Source of the DNA: Mycobacterium sp. URHD0025
Lineage (GTDB): Bacteria > Actinomycetota > Actinomycetes > Mycobacteriales > Mycobacteriaceae
Reading direction: 5' to 3'
Assembly (NCBI RefSeq): GCF_000426065.1
Contig: NZ_KE384491.1
Location: 310,001 to 374,000, forward strand
DNA: 64,000 nt
Numbering within the stretch: position 1 is the first letter of the stretch; every line of letters starts with the position of its first letter. The position numbers were made by a program, and so were the translations under genes. Shown here piece by piece: positions 42,354-50,949 of the stretch. Below the pieces are notes generated by a model. That model worked only from the letters and a program-made list of their open reading frames with translations, was not told the origin of the DNA and did no database searches.

Positions 42354-43922
42354 TTACTTCTGGCCCGGGAACTTCAGCTTGGACAGGTCGAAATCGGCCA
42401 GGCCGGGCGGCAATTCGTCCAGGCCCTTGGGCATGTTGGACAGGTCAGGGAACCCGGCAGGAAGCCCGGCCGCACCCAGCGGGTTGCGCACCTTGGGTGG
42501 CGTCGGGCCCGCGCCCTTACGGCCCTTTTTACCGGCCTGCTTGTTCTTGCCCTTGGCGGCCTTACGGGGCGTGTTCTTGCGACCGAACGGCATGCCCATC
42601 TGGCCGGCCATCGACGACATCATCTTGCGGGCGTCGAAGAACCGATCGACCAGCGAATTGACCTCGGACACGGTCACCCCGGAGCCATTGGCGATGCGCA
42701 GCCGCCGGGACGCGTTGATGATCTTGGGATCAGCCCGCTCGGCGGGAGTCATGCCGCGGATGATGGCCTGCACGCGGTCCAGCTGCTTGTCGTCGACCGC
42801 GGCCAGCGCGTCCTTCATCTGACCGGCCCCGGGCAGCATGCCGAGCAGGTTGCCGATCGGGCCCATCTTGCGGATCGCCAGCATCTGCTCAAGAAAGTCC
42901 TCGAGCGTCAGCTCACCCGAGCCGATCTTGGCGGCGGCCTCCTCGGCCTTCTGCTGGTCGAAGACCTGCTCGGCCTGCTCGATGAGGGTGAGCACGTCGC
43001 CCATCCCCAGAATGCGGCTGGCCATCCGGTCGGGGTGGAAGACATCGAAATCTTCGAGCTTCTCCCCCGCGGACGCGAACAGGATCGGCATGCCGGTGAT
43101 CTCGCGGACCGACAAGGCCGCACCACCGCGGGCATCGCCGTCGAGTTTGGTCAGCACCACACCGGTGAATCCGACGCCCTCGCGGAACGCCTCGGCGGTG
43201 GCGACGGCGTCCTGGCCGATCATGGCGTCGAGGACGAACAGGGTCTCGTCCGGGCGCACGGCGTCACGGATCGCGGCCGCCTGGCTCATCAGTTCGTCGT
43301 CGATGCCGAGCCGGCCCGCGGTATCGACGAGGACGACATCGAAGTGCTTGGCCCGGGCTTCGGCCAGGCCGGCCGCGGCCACCGCCACCGGATCCCCCGC
43401 GCCGTCGGATTCGTGCGCGCCGGGCGCCGTGCCGGGGTGCGGGGCGAAGACTGCCACGCCGGCACGTTCACCGACGATCTGCAGCTGGTTGACCGCGCCG
43501 GGTCGCTGCAGGTCACACGCCACCAGCAGCGGGGTATGACCCAGTCCCTTGAGCCATTTCGCCAGCTTGCCGGCCAGCGTGGTCTTACCGGCGCCTTGCA
43601 GGCCGGCCAGCATGATCACGGTCGGCGGGTTCTTGGCGAAGGCCAGTTGACGGGTCTCGCCGCCGAGGATGCCGATCAGCTCCTCGTTGACGATCTTGAC
43701 CACCTGCTGCGCGGGGTTCAGCGCGGCCGAGACCTCGGCGCCCTTGGCGCGATCCTTGATCCGCGCGACGAAGGCACGCACCACCGGCAGCGAGACGTCG
43801 GCCTCCAGCAGGGCCAACCGGATCTCGCGCGCCGTGGCGTCGATATCGGCGTCGGTCAACCGCCCCTTGCCGCGTAGGCCCTGCAGGGCTCCGGTCAACC
43901 GGTCAGACAGGCTCTCAAACAC
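42354..43922 (-). CDS. ffh: Signal recognition particle protein Ffh
   Basis: Protein of 522 residues. The N and G domains have GLQGAGKTTLAGKLAKWLKG (G1), DLQRPGAVNQL, DTAGRLGIDDEL (G3) and TKLDGDARGGAALS (G4). The Met-rich M domain (LEQMLAIRKMGPIGNLLGML, ARKMMSSMAGQMGMPFG) binds the signal sequence and 4.5S RNA, with GSGVTVSEVN for RNA. A Lys-rich linker and actinobacterial tail follow. It directs nascent membrane proteins to FtsY, also encoded in this window. GTG start at 43922; 28 bases of its 5' end are shared with the preceding gene. Confidence 0.97.
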   Translation of the reverse strand: MFESLSDRLTGALQGLRGKGRLTDADIDATAREIRLALLEADVSLPVVRAFVARIKDRAKGAEVSAALNPAQQVVKIVNEELIGILGGETRQLAFAKNPPTVIMLAGLQGAGKTTLAGKLAKWLKGLGHTPLLVACDLQRPGAVNQLQIVGERAGVAVFAPHPGTAPGAHESDGAGDPVAVAAAGLAEARAKHFDVVLVDTAGRLGIDDELMSQAAAIRDAVRPDETLFVLDAMIGQDAVATAEAFREGVGFTGVVLTKLDGDARGGAALSVREITGMPILFASAGEKLEDFDVFHPDRMASRILGMGDVLTLIEQAEQVFDQQKAEEAAAKIGSGELTLEDFLEQMLAIRKMGPIGNLLGMLPGAGQMKDALAAVDDKQLDRVQAIIRGMTPAERADPKIINASRRLRIANGSGVTVSEVNSLVDRFFDARKMMSSMAGQMGMPFGRKNTPRKAAKGKNKQAGKKGRKGAGPTPPKVRNPLGAAGLPAGFPDLSNMPKGLDELPPGLADFDLSKLKFPGQK

Positions 43923-44710
43923 GTGGTAAGCCTAGCGGGCCGCCGAATTGTGGCGCGGCCGTGCGCCGCGAGCCGGAGCTCATGGCGTCCGCCGCCCAGC
44001 AGATCAGGCAGGAAAGCACGAAGATACCTATGCTTCGTGGCCGCCGCGCCCCACCACTGGTTCCACCACGCATCGTCGAAAGAGTCGTGGTTGTGAACCG
44101 CGTCGCGGATCAGCGCTCGACGAACCACCTGATCGATGGTCGCGAGCACCACAGTCGCGATCAGGCCGACGGCCCAGATCTTGTTGCGTCGACGCGCTAT
44201 GCCCCAGGCGCTCACCTGACCCACTGCGATCAGCACGGGACACGCGTCAAGCACCCACATCAGCGCATCTGAGCCGCCCGTCATCCGATACAGGGACGGG
44301 TACCACAGGTACGCAGCCACCACCGCCGTGTCGAGCACCGTCATCGCGATGACGGTGCTGACGGCGGCAACGCGTCGGTTACGCCGTGCCCAGAAAGCGA
44401 TGACAACCAGGAAGTACAGCCAAAGCACGGCGTTGGAACCCAAGGCCCACGCATTGCGCAGCGGTTCAGACCAGTCCTTCACCCAGGGCGCCTGCCTGAG
44501 CGACGAGTGCAGGAAGAAGATCAGGATCGTGGGCAACAGCAGCAAGGCGCTGATGAGGGCCTGCAAGGCCGGCGACAACCGCTCGGGCTCCGGAGCCGGG
44601 ATCGGGGCCGGGTACCCATACGGAGCCCCGTATGGGTACTGCTGCGGCGGGCTGTGGCTATAGCCAGGCGGCACACCGTGCCCGAAGTGCGGGCCCGCGA
44701 AATTGGTCAT
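43895..44710 (-). CDS. Membrane protein with Pro/Tyr/Gly-rich N-terminus, unknown function
   Basis: Protein of 271 residues. The first 45 residues are rich in Pro, Tyr and Gly (PPQQYPYGAPYGYPAP). About five membrane segments follow (ISALLLLPTILIFFLH, AVLWLYFLVVIAFW, VIAMTVLDTAVVAAYL, and two near 160-195). The C-terminal 50 residues are basic and read into the first codons of ffh, overlapping it by 28 bases. That the last 25 residues look unlike a designed domain suggests the original stop was lost. I recognise no family. Confidence 0.75.
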   Translation of the reverse strand: MTNFAGPHFGHGVPPGYSHSPPQQYPYGAPYGYPAPIPAPEPERLSPALQALISALLLLPTILIFFLHSSLRQAPWVKDWSEPLRNAWALGSNAVLWLYFLVVIAFWARRNRRVAAVSTVIAMTVLDTAVVAAYLWYPSLYRMTGGSDALMWVLDACPVLIAVGQVSAWGIARRRNKIWAVGLIATVVLATIDQVVRRALIRDAVHNHDSFDDAWWNQWWGAAATKHRYLRAFLPDLLGGGRHELRLAAHGRATIRRPARLTTCLRACLTG

Positions 44711-44732
44711 GCGGCCAATCTTCGCTTACCCG

Positions 44733-47222
44733 TCAGCCGGCCTGCTGCACCGGTTTGGCCGGTGGCGGCGCGGGCAGGATCGCGAACATGTCACGTTCCA
44801 ATTCCGCACGGAATGCGGCCCGAGCCGCTTCGTCGGCGGCCAAAGCCGGTGCGGTGACGCAGAACACGTCGACCACCGACGAGCCCAGCGTGGTCACCTT
44901 GGCCCAGGCGACGTCCACACCATCACGCTCGAAGACCGCGGTCAGCCGCGCCAGCAGACCGGCCCGGTCGATCGTGCGGATCTGGACGACCAGATCTGAA
45001 GGTGCGGCGCCGGGCGACCACAGGATGCGCGGCGGGGCGGGCACGTGGTTGGCCGGCACCGACGCGAGGATCTCGCCGGCCCGGGTGGTCGGATACTGGG
45101 CGGCTTCCTGATCGCGCCGCTCCAGGGCGCCGATCACGTCCAGTTCCCCTTCGAGCGCCAGAATGAACTGCTGGCGCAGCAGTTCGGCCGCCGGCGGAGC
45201 ACCGAAGTGCGGGGACACCACGAAGGTGTTGATCGCCGAGCCCTCGTGACTGTTGACCGATGCCGAATGGACCCGCAGCGAATTCAATGCCAGCACGCCG
45301 GCCGCCTTGGACAGCAGCCCGCGCCGGTCCGGGGCGATCATCGTCACGTCGTAGATGTGCGGGCCCTCGCCCGGCGCGAGTTCGACATGGATCCCCGCGT
45401 CCGCGGCCAGCTCCATGAACCGAGGCTCGATCGGATCGGGCTGCGGCAGCGGTTCGCCCGCCATCACCAGCCGGCACCGTCTGACGAGGTCCCCGATCAG
45501 CGATGCCTTCCAGTCACCCCACACCCCCGGACCCGTTGCCAGCGAATCGGCCTCGGCCAGTACATGCAGCAGCTCCAGCAGCACCATATCGCCACCGAGA
45601 GCGTCGGTTACCCCGTCAATGATCTTGGGGTCCTGCAGATCTCGGCGCGTCGCCGTGTCGGGGAGCAGCAGGTGGTACCGGACGATCTTCGACAGCACCT
45701 CGATGTCGGACGGCCACAGACCGAGCCGGGTGCCGATCTGGGTGGCCAGCTCCGCGCCGATCACGCTGTGGTCGCCACCGCGGCCCTTGCCGATGTCGTG
45801 GCACAGCGCCCCCAGCAGCAACAGATCCGGCCGAGATACCCGTGTGGTGAAAGCGGCTGCCCGCGAGACGGTTTCAACCAGGTGGCGGTCAACCGTCCAG
45901 ATGTGCACCACGTCGCGTGGCGGAAGGTCGCGCACCGCACCCCACTCCGGGAACAGTCGGCCCCACAGGCCCGTTCGGTCCAGGGCCTCGATGGTGGCCA
46001 CCGCGGCGGGACCGGACGCCAGCAGCACCAGCAGGTCCTTGAGCGCCTGACGCGGCCAGGGTGTGCGCAGTTCCGGCGCGGTTTCGGCCAACCTGCTCAG
46101 CGTGGACACCGCCATGGGCAATCCGGTGCTGGCCGATGCGGCCGCGACCCGCAGAATCAACCCCGGATCGCGTTCCGGTCGGGCATCGCGGGCCAGGATC
46201 ACCTCGCCCGCGAACTCGATCACCCCTTCGTCGAGTGGGCGGCGCACCGGACGGCGCAATGCCGCAAACCCGCGGCGCGGCAAGGCATTGGCGGCCGTGC
46301 GAATTCCCGAGTCGACGTAGTAGCTCACGGTGCGGGCCGCATCCGAGAGCATGCGGGCCAGATCGAACCGGTCCCCGATTCGCAAGGCCGCGCCGATCTC
46401 GTCGGCATGCTGGGCCAGCAAGAGCTCCCGGCCGCGGCCGGAGACCCGGTGCAGTTCGGTGCGCACATTGAGCAGCGCCAGATGGGCATCACCCAGCGTT
46501 CCGGTCGGCGAAGCCAGGGCTCGACTCGGATATACGTCAGCCAGCTGCGCTATGGCGAGCGCATTGAGCAGTTGAACATCGCGCAGGCCGCCCCGGCCCG
46601 ACTTGAGGTCCGGTTCGGCGCGGTGCGCGATCTGGCCGCTGCGCTCCCACCGCGCCCGCGCATGCTCGACGAGCTCGTCGAAACGCGAGGCGATTCCGAT
46701 CCGCCACTGCCGGCGCGAGCCGCCGACCAGCAGCGCCGACAGATCGGCATCGCCGGCGATGTGACGCGCGTCGAGCATCGCCAGGCCCACCGAGATGTCC
46801 TCACCGGCCACCTTCAGCGCCTCGGGCACGGTGCGCACACTGTGATCGATACGAATATTGGCGTCCCACAAGGGATACCAGAGTTTCTCGGCGACCTCGG
46901 AGACAAGCTCGACCGGCATGTTGTCATGCAACAACGTGAGGTCCAGATCGGAGTACGGCAACATCTCGCCGCGGCCGAGACCGCCGGTTGCCACGATCGA
47001 GAATCCGCTGGTGGCCGTGATCCCTATCTCGGCGGCCTTTGTCGTGAGCCAGAATTCGTGCAAATCGAGTAGTGCGTTGCGCAGAGCCGCCGCATCCAGC
47101 TGACGCGCCCCTCCGCCGAGCAACTGTCGGGTGGCCGCCGCCAGATCGTTGGCGGGACGCGATGAAGGCACCGGAGCCTCCTTTGGGGAGGCTCCGGTGA
47201 ATTCTCGGTTGTTCTCTGTCAT
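44733..47222 (-). CDS. glnD: [Protein-PII] nucleotidyltransferase GlnD
   Basis: Protein of 829 residues from ATG 47222 or 812 from GTG 47171. It has a nucleotidyltransferase motif GGLGRGEMLPYSDLDL, a GlnE-like helical region, an HD domain (LGALCHDIGKGRGGDHS) and two C-terminal ACT domains. It attaches and removes nucleotidyl groups (adenylyl in actinobacteria) on the PII protein in response to glutamine. GTG 47171 gives a length close to the 808 residues I recall for M. tuberculosis and has AAGGAGG five bases upstream, but that site is buried in a strong hairpin. ATG 47222 also has a good GGAGGAG. It follows amt and glnB in the classical order. Confidence 0.95.
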   Translation of the reverse strand: MTENNREFTGASPKEAPVPSSRPANDLAAATRQLLGGGARQLDAAALRNALLDLHEFWLTTKAAEIGITATSGFSIVATGGLGRGEMLPYSDLDLTLLHDNMPVELVSEVAEKLWYPLWDANIRIDHSVRTVPEALKVAGEDISVGLAMLDARHIAGDADLSALLVGGSRRQWRIGIASRFDELVEHARARWERSGQIAHRAEPDLKSGRGGLRDVQLLNALAIAQLADVYPSRALASPTGTLGDAHLALLNVRTELHRVSGRGRELLLAQHADEIGAALRIGDRFDLARMLSDAARTVSYYVDSGIRTAANALPRRGFAALRRPVRRPLDEGVIEFAGEVILARDARPERDPGLILRVAAASASTGLPMAVSTLSRLAETAPELRTPWPRQALKDLLVLLASGPAAVATIEALDRTGLWGRLFPEWGAVRDLPPRDVVHIWTVDRHLVETVSRAAAFTTRVSRPDLLLLGALCHDIGKGRGGDHSVIGAELATQIGTRLGLWPSDIEVLSKIVRYHLLLPDTATRRDLQDPKIIDGVTDALGGDMVLLELLHVLAEADSLATGPGVWGDWKASLIGDLVRRCRLVMAGEPLPQPDPIEPRFMELAADAGIHVELAPGEGPHIYDVTMIAPDRRGLLSKAAGVLALNSLRVHSASVNSHEGSAINTFVVSPHFGAPPAAELLRQQFILALEGELDVIGALERRDQEAAQYPTTRAGEILASVPANHVPAPPRILWSPGAAPSDLVVQIRTIDRAGLLARLTAVFERDGVDVAWAKVTTLGSSVVDVFCVTAPALAADEAARAAFRAELERDMFAILPAPPPAKPVQQAG
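47169..47199 (-). promoter_or_regulatory. Hairpin covering an internal glnD ribosome site and GTG
   Basis: On the minus strand CACCGGAGCCTCC pairs perfectly with GGAGGCTCCGGTG over 13 bp around a five-base loop, CCAAA. The right arm holds GGAGG and the in-frame GTG at 47171, so both are closed when the hairpin forms. It also looks like a strong terminator stem without a U-tract. Confidence 0.65.
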
Positions 47223-47302
47223 TTCGACTCCTCCCCGGCCGATCGCCGGGTAGTGCTCACGCGATTGCCAGCCGGGAGAGGACGCCTCGATGGACGCTCC
47301 GC

Positions 47303-47641
47303 CTACAGGGCGTCAGCCCCCCGCTCGCCGGTACGCACCCGAACCACGGTGTCGACGGGGCTGACCCAGACCTTCCCGTCGCCGATCTTGCCGGTACGTG
47401 CGGCCTGCACGATGACGTCCACGACCTTGTCGACGGCAGAGTCGTCGACTACGACCTCCACCCGAACCTTGGGCACGAAGTCAACCGAGTATTCGGCTCC
47501 TCGGTAGACCTCGGTGTGGCCCTTCTGACGGCCGTAGCCCTGTACCTCGCTGACGGTCATGCCCAGAATGCCCGTCTGCTCCAGGCCGGTCTTGACATCC
47601 TCCAGCGTGAACGGCTTGACGATCGCAGTGATCAGCTTCAT
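47303..47641 (-). CDS. glnB: Nitrogen regulatory protein PII
   Basis: Protein of 112 residues with the PII pattern: KLITAIVKPFTLEDVKTGLE, the T-loop VQGYGRQKGHTEVYRGAEY with the modified Tyr 51, KVRVEVVVDD, and ARTGKIGDGKVWVSPVD for nucleotide binding. It senses 2-oxoglutarate and energy charge and controls the AmtB channel. It lies six bp after amt and 80 bp before glnD. Clustering with amt would also justify the name glnK. Confidence 0.97.
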   Translation of the reverse strand: MKLITAIVKPFTLEDVKTGLEQTGILGMTVSEVQGYGRQKGHTEVYRGAEYSVDFVPKVRVEVVVDDSAVDKVVDVIVQAARTGKIGDGKVWVSPVDTVVRVRTGERGADAL

Positions 47642-47647
47642 ATTCCC

Positions 47648-49003
47648 TTATTCCTCCCCGCCGTGACGACCAAGAACAGAACCGGTTCCGACAGCGACGA
47701 AGTCGTAGGCACTCTCGGCGTGCTCGGCCTCATCGATACCGGATGCCTCCTCTTCTTTGTCCAGGCGCAGGCCCACGGTGTATTTCACAATCAACGCCAA
47801 GATAGCGGTACCCACCGCCGAATAGAGCAGAACCGCACCGGCCCCGACCGCCTGTCGCCACAGCTGGTCGAACCCGCCGCCGTAGAACAGACCGGCGACC
47901 GCGGCAGGCGCTTCCTTGGTCGCCACCAGGCCCACCAGCAACGTGCCGACAATGCCGCCGACCAAGTGCACGCCCACGACGTCGAGCGAATCGTCGAAGC
48001 CGAACTTGAACTTCAGGCCCACCGCCAGCGCACACAGCACACCTGCGACAGCACCGATCACCAGCGCGCCCACGACATTCACCGACGAGCAGGACGGCGT
48101 GATCGCCACCAGCCCGGCGACGATGCCCGACGCCGCACCCAGAGACGTGGCATGTCCATCGCGGAGTCGCTCGGTGAGCAGCCAGGCCAGCATGGCCGTC
48201 GCGGTCGCCACCGTGGTCGTGACAAAGGTCGAACCGGCAATTCCGTTGGCCGACACGGCAGATCCGGCGTTGAACCCGTACCAGCCGAACCAGAGCAGGC
48301 CGGCGCCCAGCATCACGAACGGAAGGTTGTGCGGGCGCATCGGCGTACCGGGCCATCCGAGCCGCTTGCCCAGGATGATGGCCAGGACCAGGCCTGCGGT
48401 GCCCGCGTTGATGTGCACCGCGGTGCCGCCCGCGAAGTCAATCGCCTTGAGCTGGTTGGCGATCCATCCCCCGTGGTGGATCACCGTCTCACCATCGGAA
48501 CCCTTGACATCGAAGTCGAAGACCCAGTGGGCGACCGGGAAGTAGACAAAGGTGGCCCACAGCGCGGCGAACAGCAGCCAGCCGCCGAACTTGATGCGGT
48601 CGGCGACAGCACCGGAGATCAGTGCGACGGTGATGATCGCGAACATCAGCTGGAATCCCACGAACACGGTGGCCGGAATCGTCCCGGCCAGCGCGATGGG
48701 CGCATCGGCCGAACCGTTCCCACCGATCAGGCCTTTGAGGCCGAAGAACTGTGCCGGATCGCCGATCACCCCGGCGGTGTTGTCACCGAACGCGATCGAA
48801 TAGCCGTACAGCGCCCACAACACAGTCACGACACCCATCGCGCTGACGCTCATCATGATCATGTTGAGCACGCCCTTGGCACGCACCATGCCGCCGTAGA
48901 AGAAGGCCAGACCCGGCGTCATCAACAGCACAAGTGCGGCGCTGGCCAGCATCCATGCTGTGTCCCCGGTGTCCGGCGCACCCAATATCGGGAATTGCTC
49001 CAC
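47648..49003 (-). CDS. amt: Ammonium transporter
   Basis: Protein of 451 residues with 11 membrane helices. Motifs are LLMTPGLAFFYGGMVRAKGV, the twin-His positions in AVHINAGTAGL and VVGVHLVGGIVG, and GWYGFNAGSAVSANG. It conducts ammonium as NH3 across the membrane and is gated by GlnB. It starts at GTG 49003. The upstream 170 bp contain two GlnR-like boxes, so induction under nitrogen limitation is expected for amt-glnB-glnD. Confidence 0.96.
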   Translation of the reverse strand: MEQFPILGAPDTGDTAWMLASAALVLLMTPGLAFFYGGMVRAKGVLNMIMMSVSAMGVVTVLWALYGYSIAFGDNTAGVIGDPAQFFGLKGLIGGNGSADAPIALAGTIPATVFVGFQLMFAIITVALISGAVADRIKFGGWLLFAALWATFVYFPVAHWVFDFDVKGSDGETVIHHGGWIANQLKAIDFAGGTAVHINAGTAGLVLAIILGKRLGWPGTPMRPHNLPFVMLGAGLLWFGWYGFNAGSAVSANGIAGSTFVTTTVATATAMLAWLLTERLRDGHATSLGAASGIVAGLVAITPSCSSVNVVGALVIGAVAGVLCALAVGLKFKFGFDDSLDVVGVHLVGGIVGTLLVGLVATKEAPAAVAGLFYGGGFDQLWRQAVGAGAVLLYSAVGTAILALIVKYTVGLRLDKEEEASGIDEAEHAESAYDFVAVGTGSVLGRHGGEE

Positions 49004-49104
49004 TCGCAGTTTCCTCCTTCACCACGCCACGGTCGCAAGGATTTACGACCATTGACCTGGTCCAAGACAATGCTGAGTGGATGTTTCAGCCACGGCGCCG
49101 TTGC

Positions 49105-49120
49105 GTTTCGCTCGTGTGAA
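49105..49120 (-). promoter_or_regulatory. GlnR-like box 2 before amt
   Basis: On the minus strand TTCAC-ACGAGC-GAAAC, matching the actinobacterial GlnR pattern GTNAC-N6-GAAAC with one change in the first half-site. It lies about 100 bp before the amt start and 32 bp, about three helical turns, from box 1. Confidence 0.6.
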
Positions 49121-49136
49121 CGGATAGGCAGGCTGC

Positions 49137-49152
49137 GTTTCGCCGGTGTTAC
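49137..49152 (-). promoter_or_regulatory. GlnR-like box 1 before amt
   Basis: On the minus strand GTAAC-ACCGGC-GAAAC, a perfect match to GTNAC-N6-GAAAC, the binding pattern of the OmpR-type nitrogen regulator GlnR. It lies about 134 bp before the amt start, just after the end of ftsY. Confidence 0.68.
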
Positions 49153-49177
49153 ACCGTGCGTTTGCCTGGGTTTTTGG

Positions 49178-50548
49178 TCACCCCAGTAGGGCGTCGACGA
49201 AGGCCGCGGGCTCGAACGGAGCGAGGTCGTCAGGGCCTTCGCCGAGCCCGACGAGCTTGACCGGGACGCCGAGTTCCTGCTGGACACGGAAGACGATGCC
49301 GCCCTTGGCGGTGCCGTCGAGCTTGGTCAGCACCACTCCGGTGATGTCGACGACCTCGGCGAACACCTTGGCCTGCGGGAGACTGTTCTGGCCGATGGTG
49401 GCGTCGAGCACCAGCAGCACCTCATCGACAGTGGCCCGCTTTTCCACCACCCGCTTGACCTTGCCGAGTTCATCCATCAGGCCGGTCTTGGTGTGCAGGC
49501 GTCCCGCGGTGTCGATGACGACGACATCAGCCCCCGCCTTGACGCCCTCGTCGACCGCGTCGAACGCCACCGATGCGGGATCGGCGCCTTCGGCGCCCCG
49601 CACCACCTCTGCGCCGACGCGCGCGGCCCAGGTCTGTAATTGGTCGGCGGCCGCGGCGCGGAACGTGTCGGCGGCGCCGAGCACCACGCGGCGGCCATCG
49701 GCGACCAGCACTCGGGCCAGCTTGCCCACGGTGGTGGTCTTGCCGGTGCCGTTCACTCCGACCACCAACAACACAGAAGGCTTGTCAGCGTGCGGCAGCG
49801 CCTTGATCGACCGGTCCAGTTCCGGTCGCAGTTCCGACATCAGCACCTCGCGCAGCACCGCGCGCGCATCCGCTTCGCTACGCACGCTCTTGCTGGCCAT
49901 CCGCTCACGCAGCGCCGCGACAACGGATTCCGTGATCACCGGGCCGAGGTCGGCGATCAACAGGGTGTCCTCGATCGCCTCCCACGAGTCCTCGTCCAGA
50001 TCGCCTCCGCCGAGCAATCCGAGCATGCTGCGCCCCAAAGCGTTCTGTGACTTGGACAGGCGGCCTCGCAGCCGGTCCATCCGCCCTTCGGCCGGGGCGA
50101 TTTCCTCGACGGCTGCGGCGACAGGATCGGGCGCCTCGGTGGGCACGACAGGTTCAGGCTCTGGGGCCGTTTCCGGTTCGGCAGGCTCGGCAGGCTCGGC
50201 GGCCACTTCCGGCTTCGCCGGTGCGGCCGGTTCCGCCGGCGGTTCCGGCAGCTGAACATCAGAGATGGTGCGTCTGGGTGCATCACGCGGAATGGTGGCG
50301 TCATCGCCGACCGCGGGCAGCCCACTGGTGTCGATGGGCTCGGCCGTCGGAGATTTCGCCTGGCTGAACGTGATCCCGGAGGAGGCCGTGTAGCCCCCGG
50401 AGCGGTCGATCGGTTTGGTGGTGTCGCGCTCAGAGAGGCTGATCCGCCGCCGCCGGTAACGCACCAGCCCCACGGTGAGTGCAACGACGACAAGAACGGC
50501 GACGACCGCGATAGCGATCCACAGACCCAACAACGCACCTTCTGACAC
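49178..50548 (-). CDS. ftsY: Signal recognition particle receptor FtsY
   Basis: Protein of 456 residues. One N-terminal membrane helix (LLGLWIAIAVVAVLVVVALT) is followed by an acidic Pro/Glu/Ala-rich linker to about residue 155. The NG GTPase then shows GVNGTGKTTTVGKLARVL, AADTFRAAAADQL, VIDTAGRLHTK, TKLDGTAKGG and the closing GLGEGPDDLAPF. It receives SRP-ribosome complexes at the membrane. Start ATG 50548. Confidence 0.97.
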   Translation of the reverse strand: MSEGALLGLWIAIAVVAVLVVVALTVGLVRYRRRRISLSERDTTKPIDRSGGYTASSGITFSQAKSPTAEPIDTSGLPAVGDDATIPRDAPRRTISDVQLPEPPAEPAAPAKPEVAAEPAEPAEPETAPEPEPVVPTEAPDPVAAAVEEIAPAEGRMDRLRGRLSKSQNALGRSMLGLLGGGDLDEDSWEAIEDTLLIADLGPVITESVVAALRERMASKSVRSEADARAVLREVLMSELRPELDRSIKALPHADKPSVLLVVGVNGTGKTTTVGKLARVLVADGRRVVLGAADTFRAAAADQLQTWAARVGAEVVRGAEGADPASVAFDAVDEGVKAGADVVVIDTAGRLHTKTGLMDELGKVKRVVEKRATVDEVLLVLDATIGQNSLPQAKVFAEVVDITGVVLTKLDGTAKGGIVFRVQQELGVPVKLVGLGEGPDDLAPFEPAAFVDALLG

Positions 50549-50949
50549 GCCGCCATTGTCTCAGGGCAGCCGCCCGGGAACGACCGCCCCCGTTTCTCGC
50601 CCGCTCGCCGACGGCCACCGCGGACGCCCATGCCGGCCGAACTGTCGGCAGACCAAATTGCCCAATTCCTCGGTACATGGACGTACCACAGTTGTATCTT
50701 CTACTCACCAGGCGAGTGATCCCACATTCTCAAGCGAGCCGTAAATCCCACTACGACTTAGCTGGAACTGGCCTATTTCGCGACCAATTGTCGCCCTGGA
50801 CTGCAATATTCGTTTTATCAGCTCATTTTTGTGAAATTGCTGACGCCTGGCGTTGACATGGTCCATCATCCAAATGGGTCGGGAATGGCTTCAGCGGTCG
50901 ATCGGCATGTGGTCCTTCCCTTGGGATTTTCGCGAAAGGGAGGACAAGG
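50549..50949. other. Intergenic region between divergent ftsY and the PE-PPE gene
   Basis: These 401 bases are clearly lower in GC than their surroundings and have no convincing frame. They contain the inverted repeat GGTAC-ATGGAC-GTACC (50672-50687), a smaller dyad ACTC-N7-GAGT near 50704, and TTGACA at 50853-50858, a possible -35 for the rightward gene without a clear -10. The lower GC and lone position suggest an upstream regulatory region or an insertion boundary. Confidence 0.5.

Noticed and set aside
50853..50881. Full sigma-A promoter before the PE-PPE gene
   Set aside because: TTGACA is present but no TANNNT lies 16-19 bases downstream, so only a possible -35 is noted.
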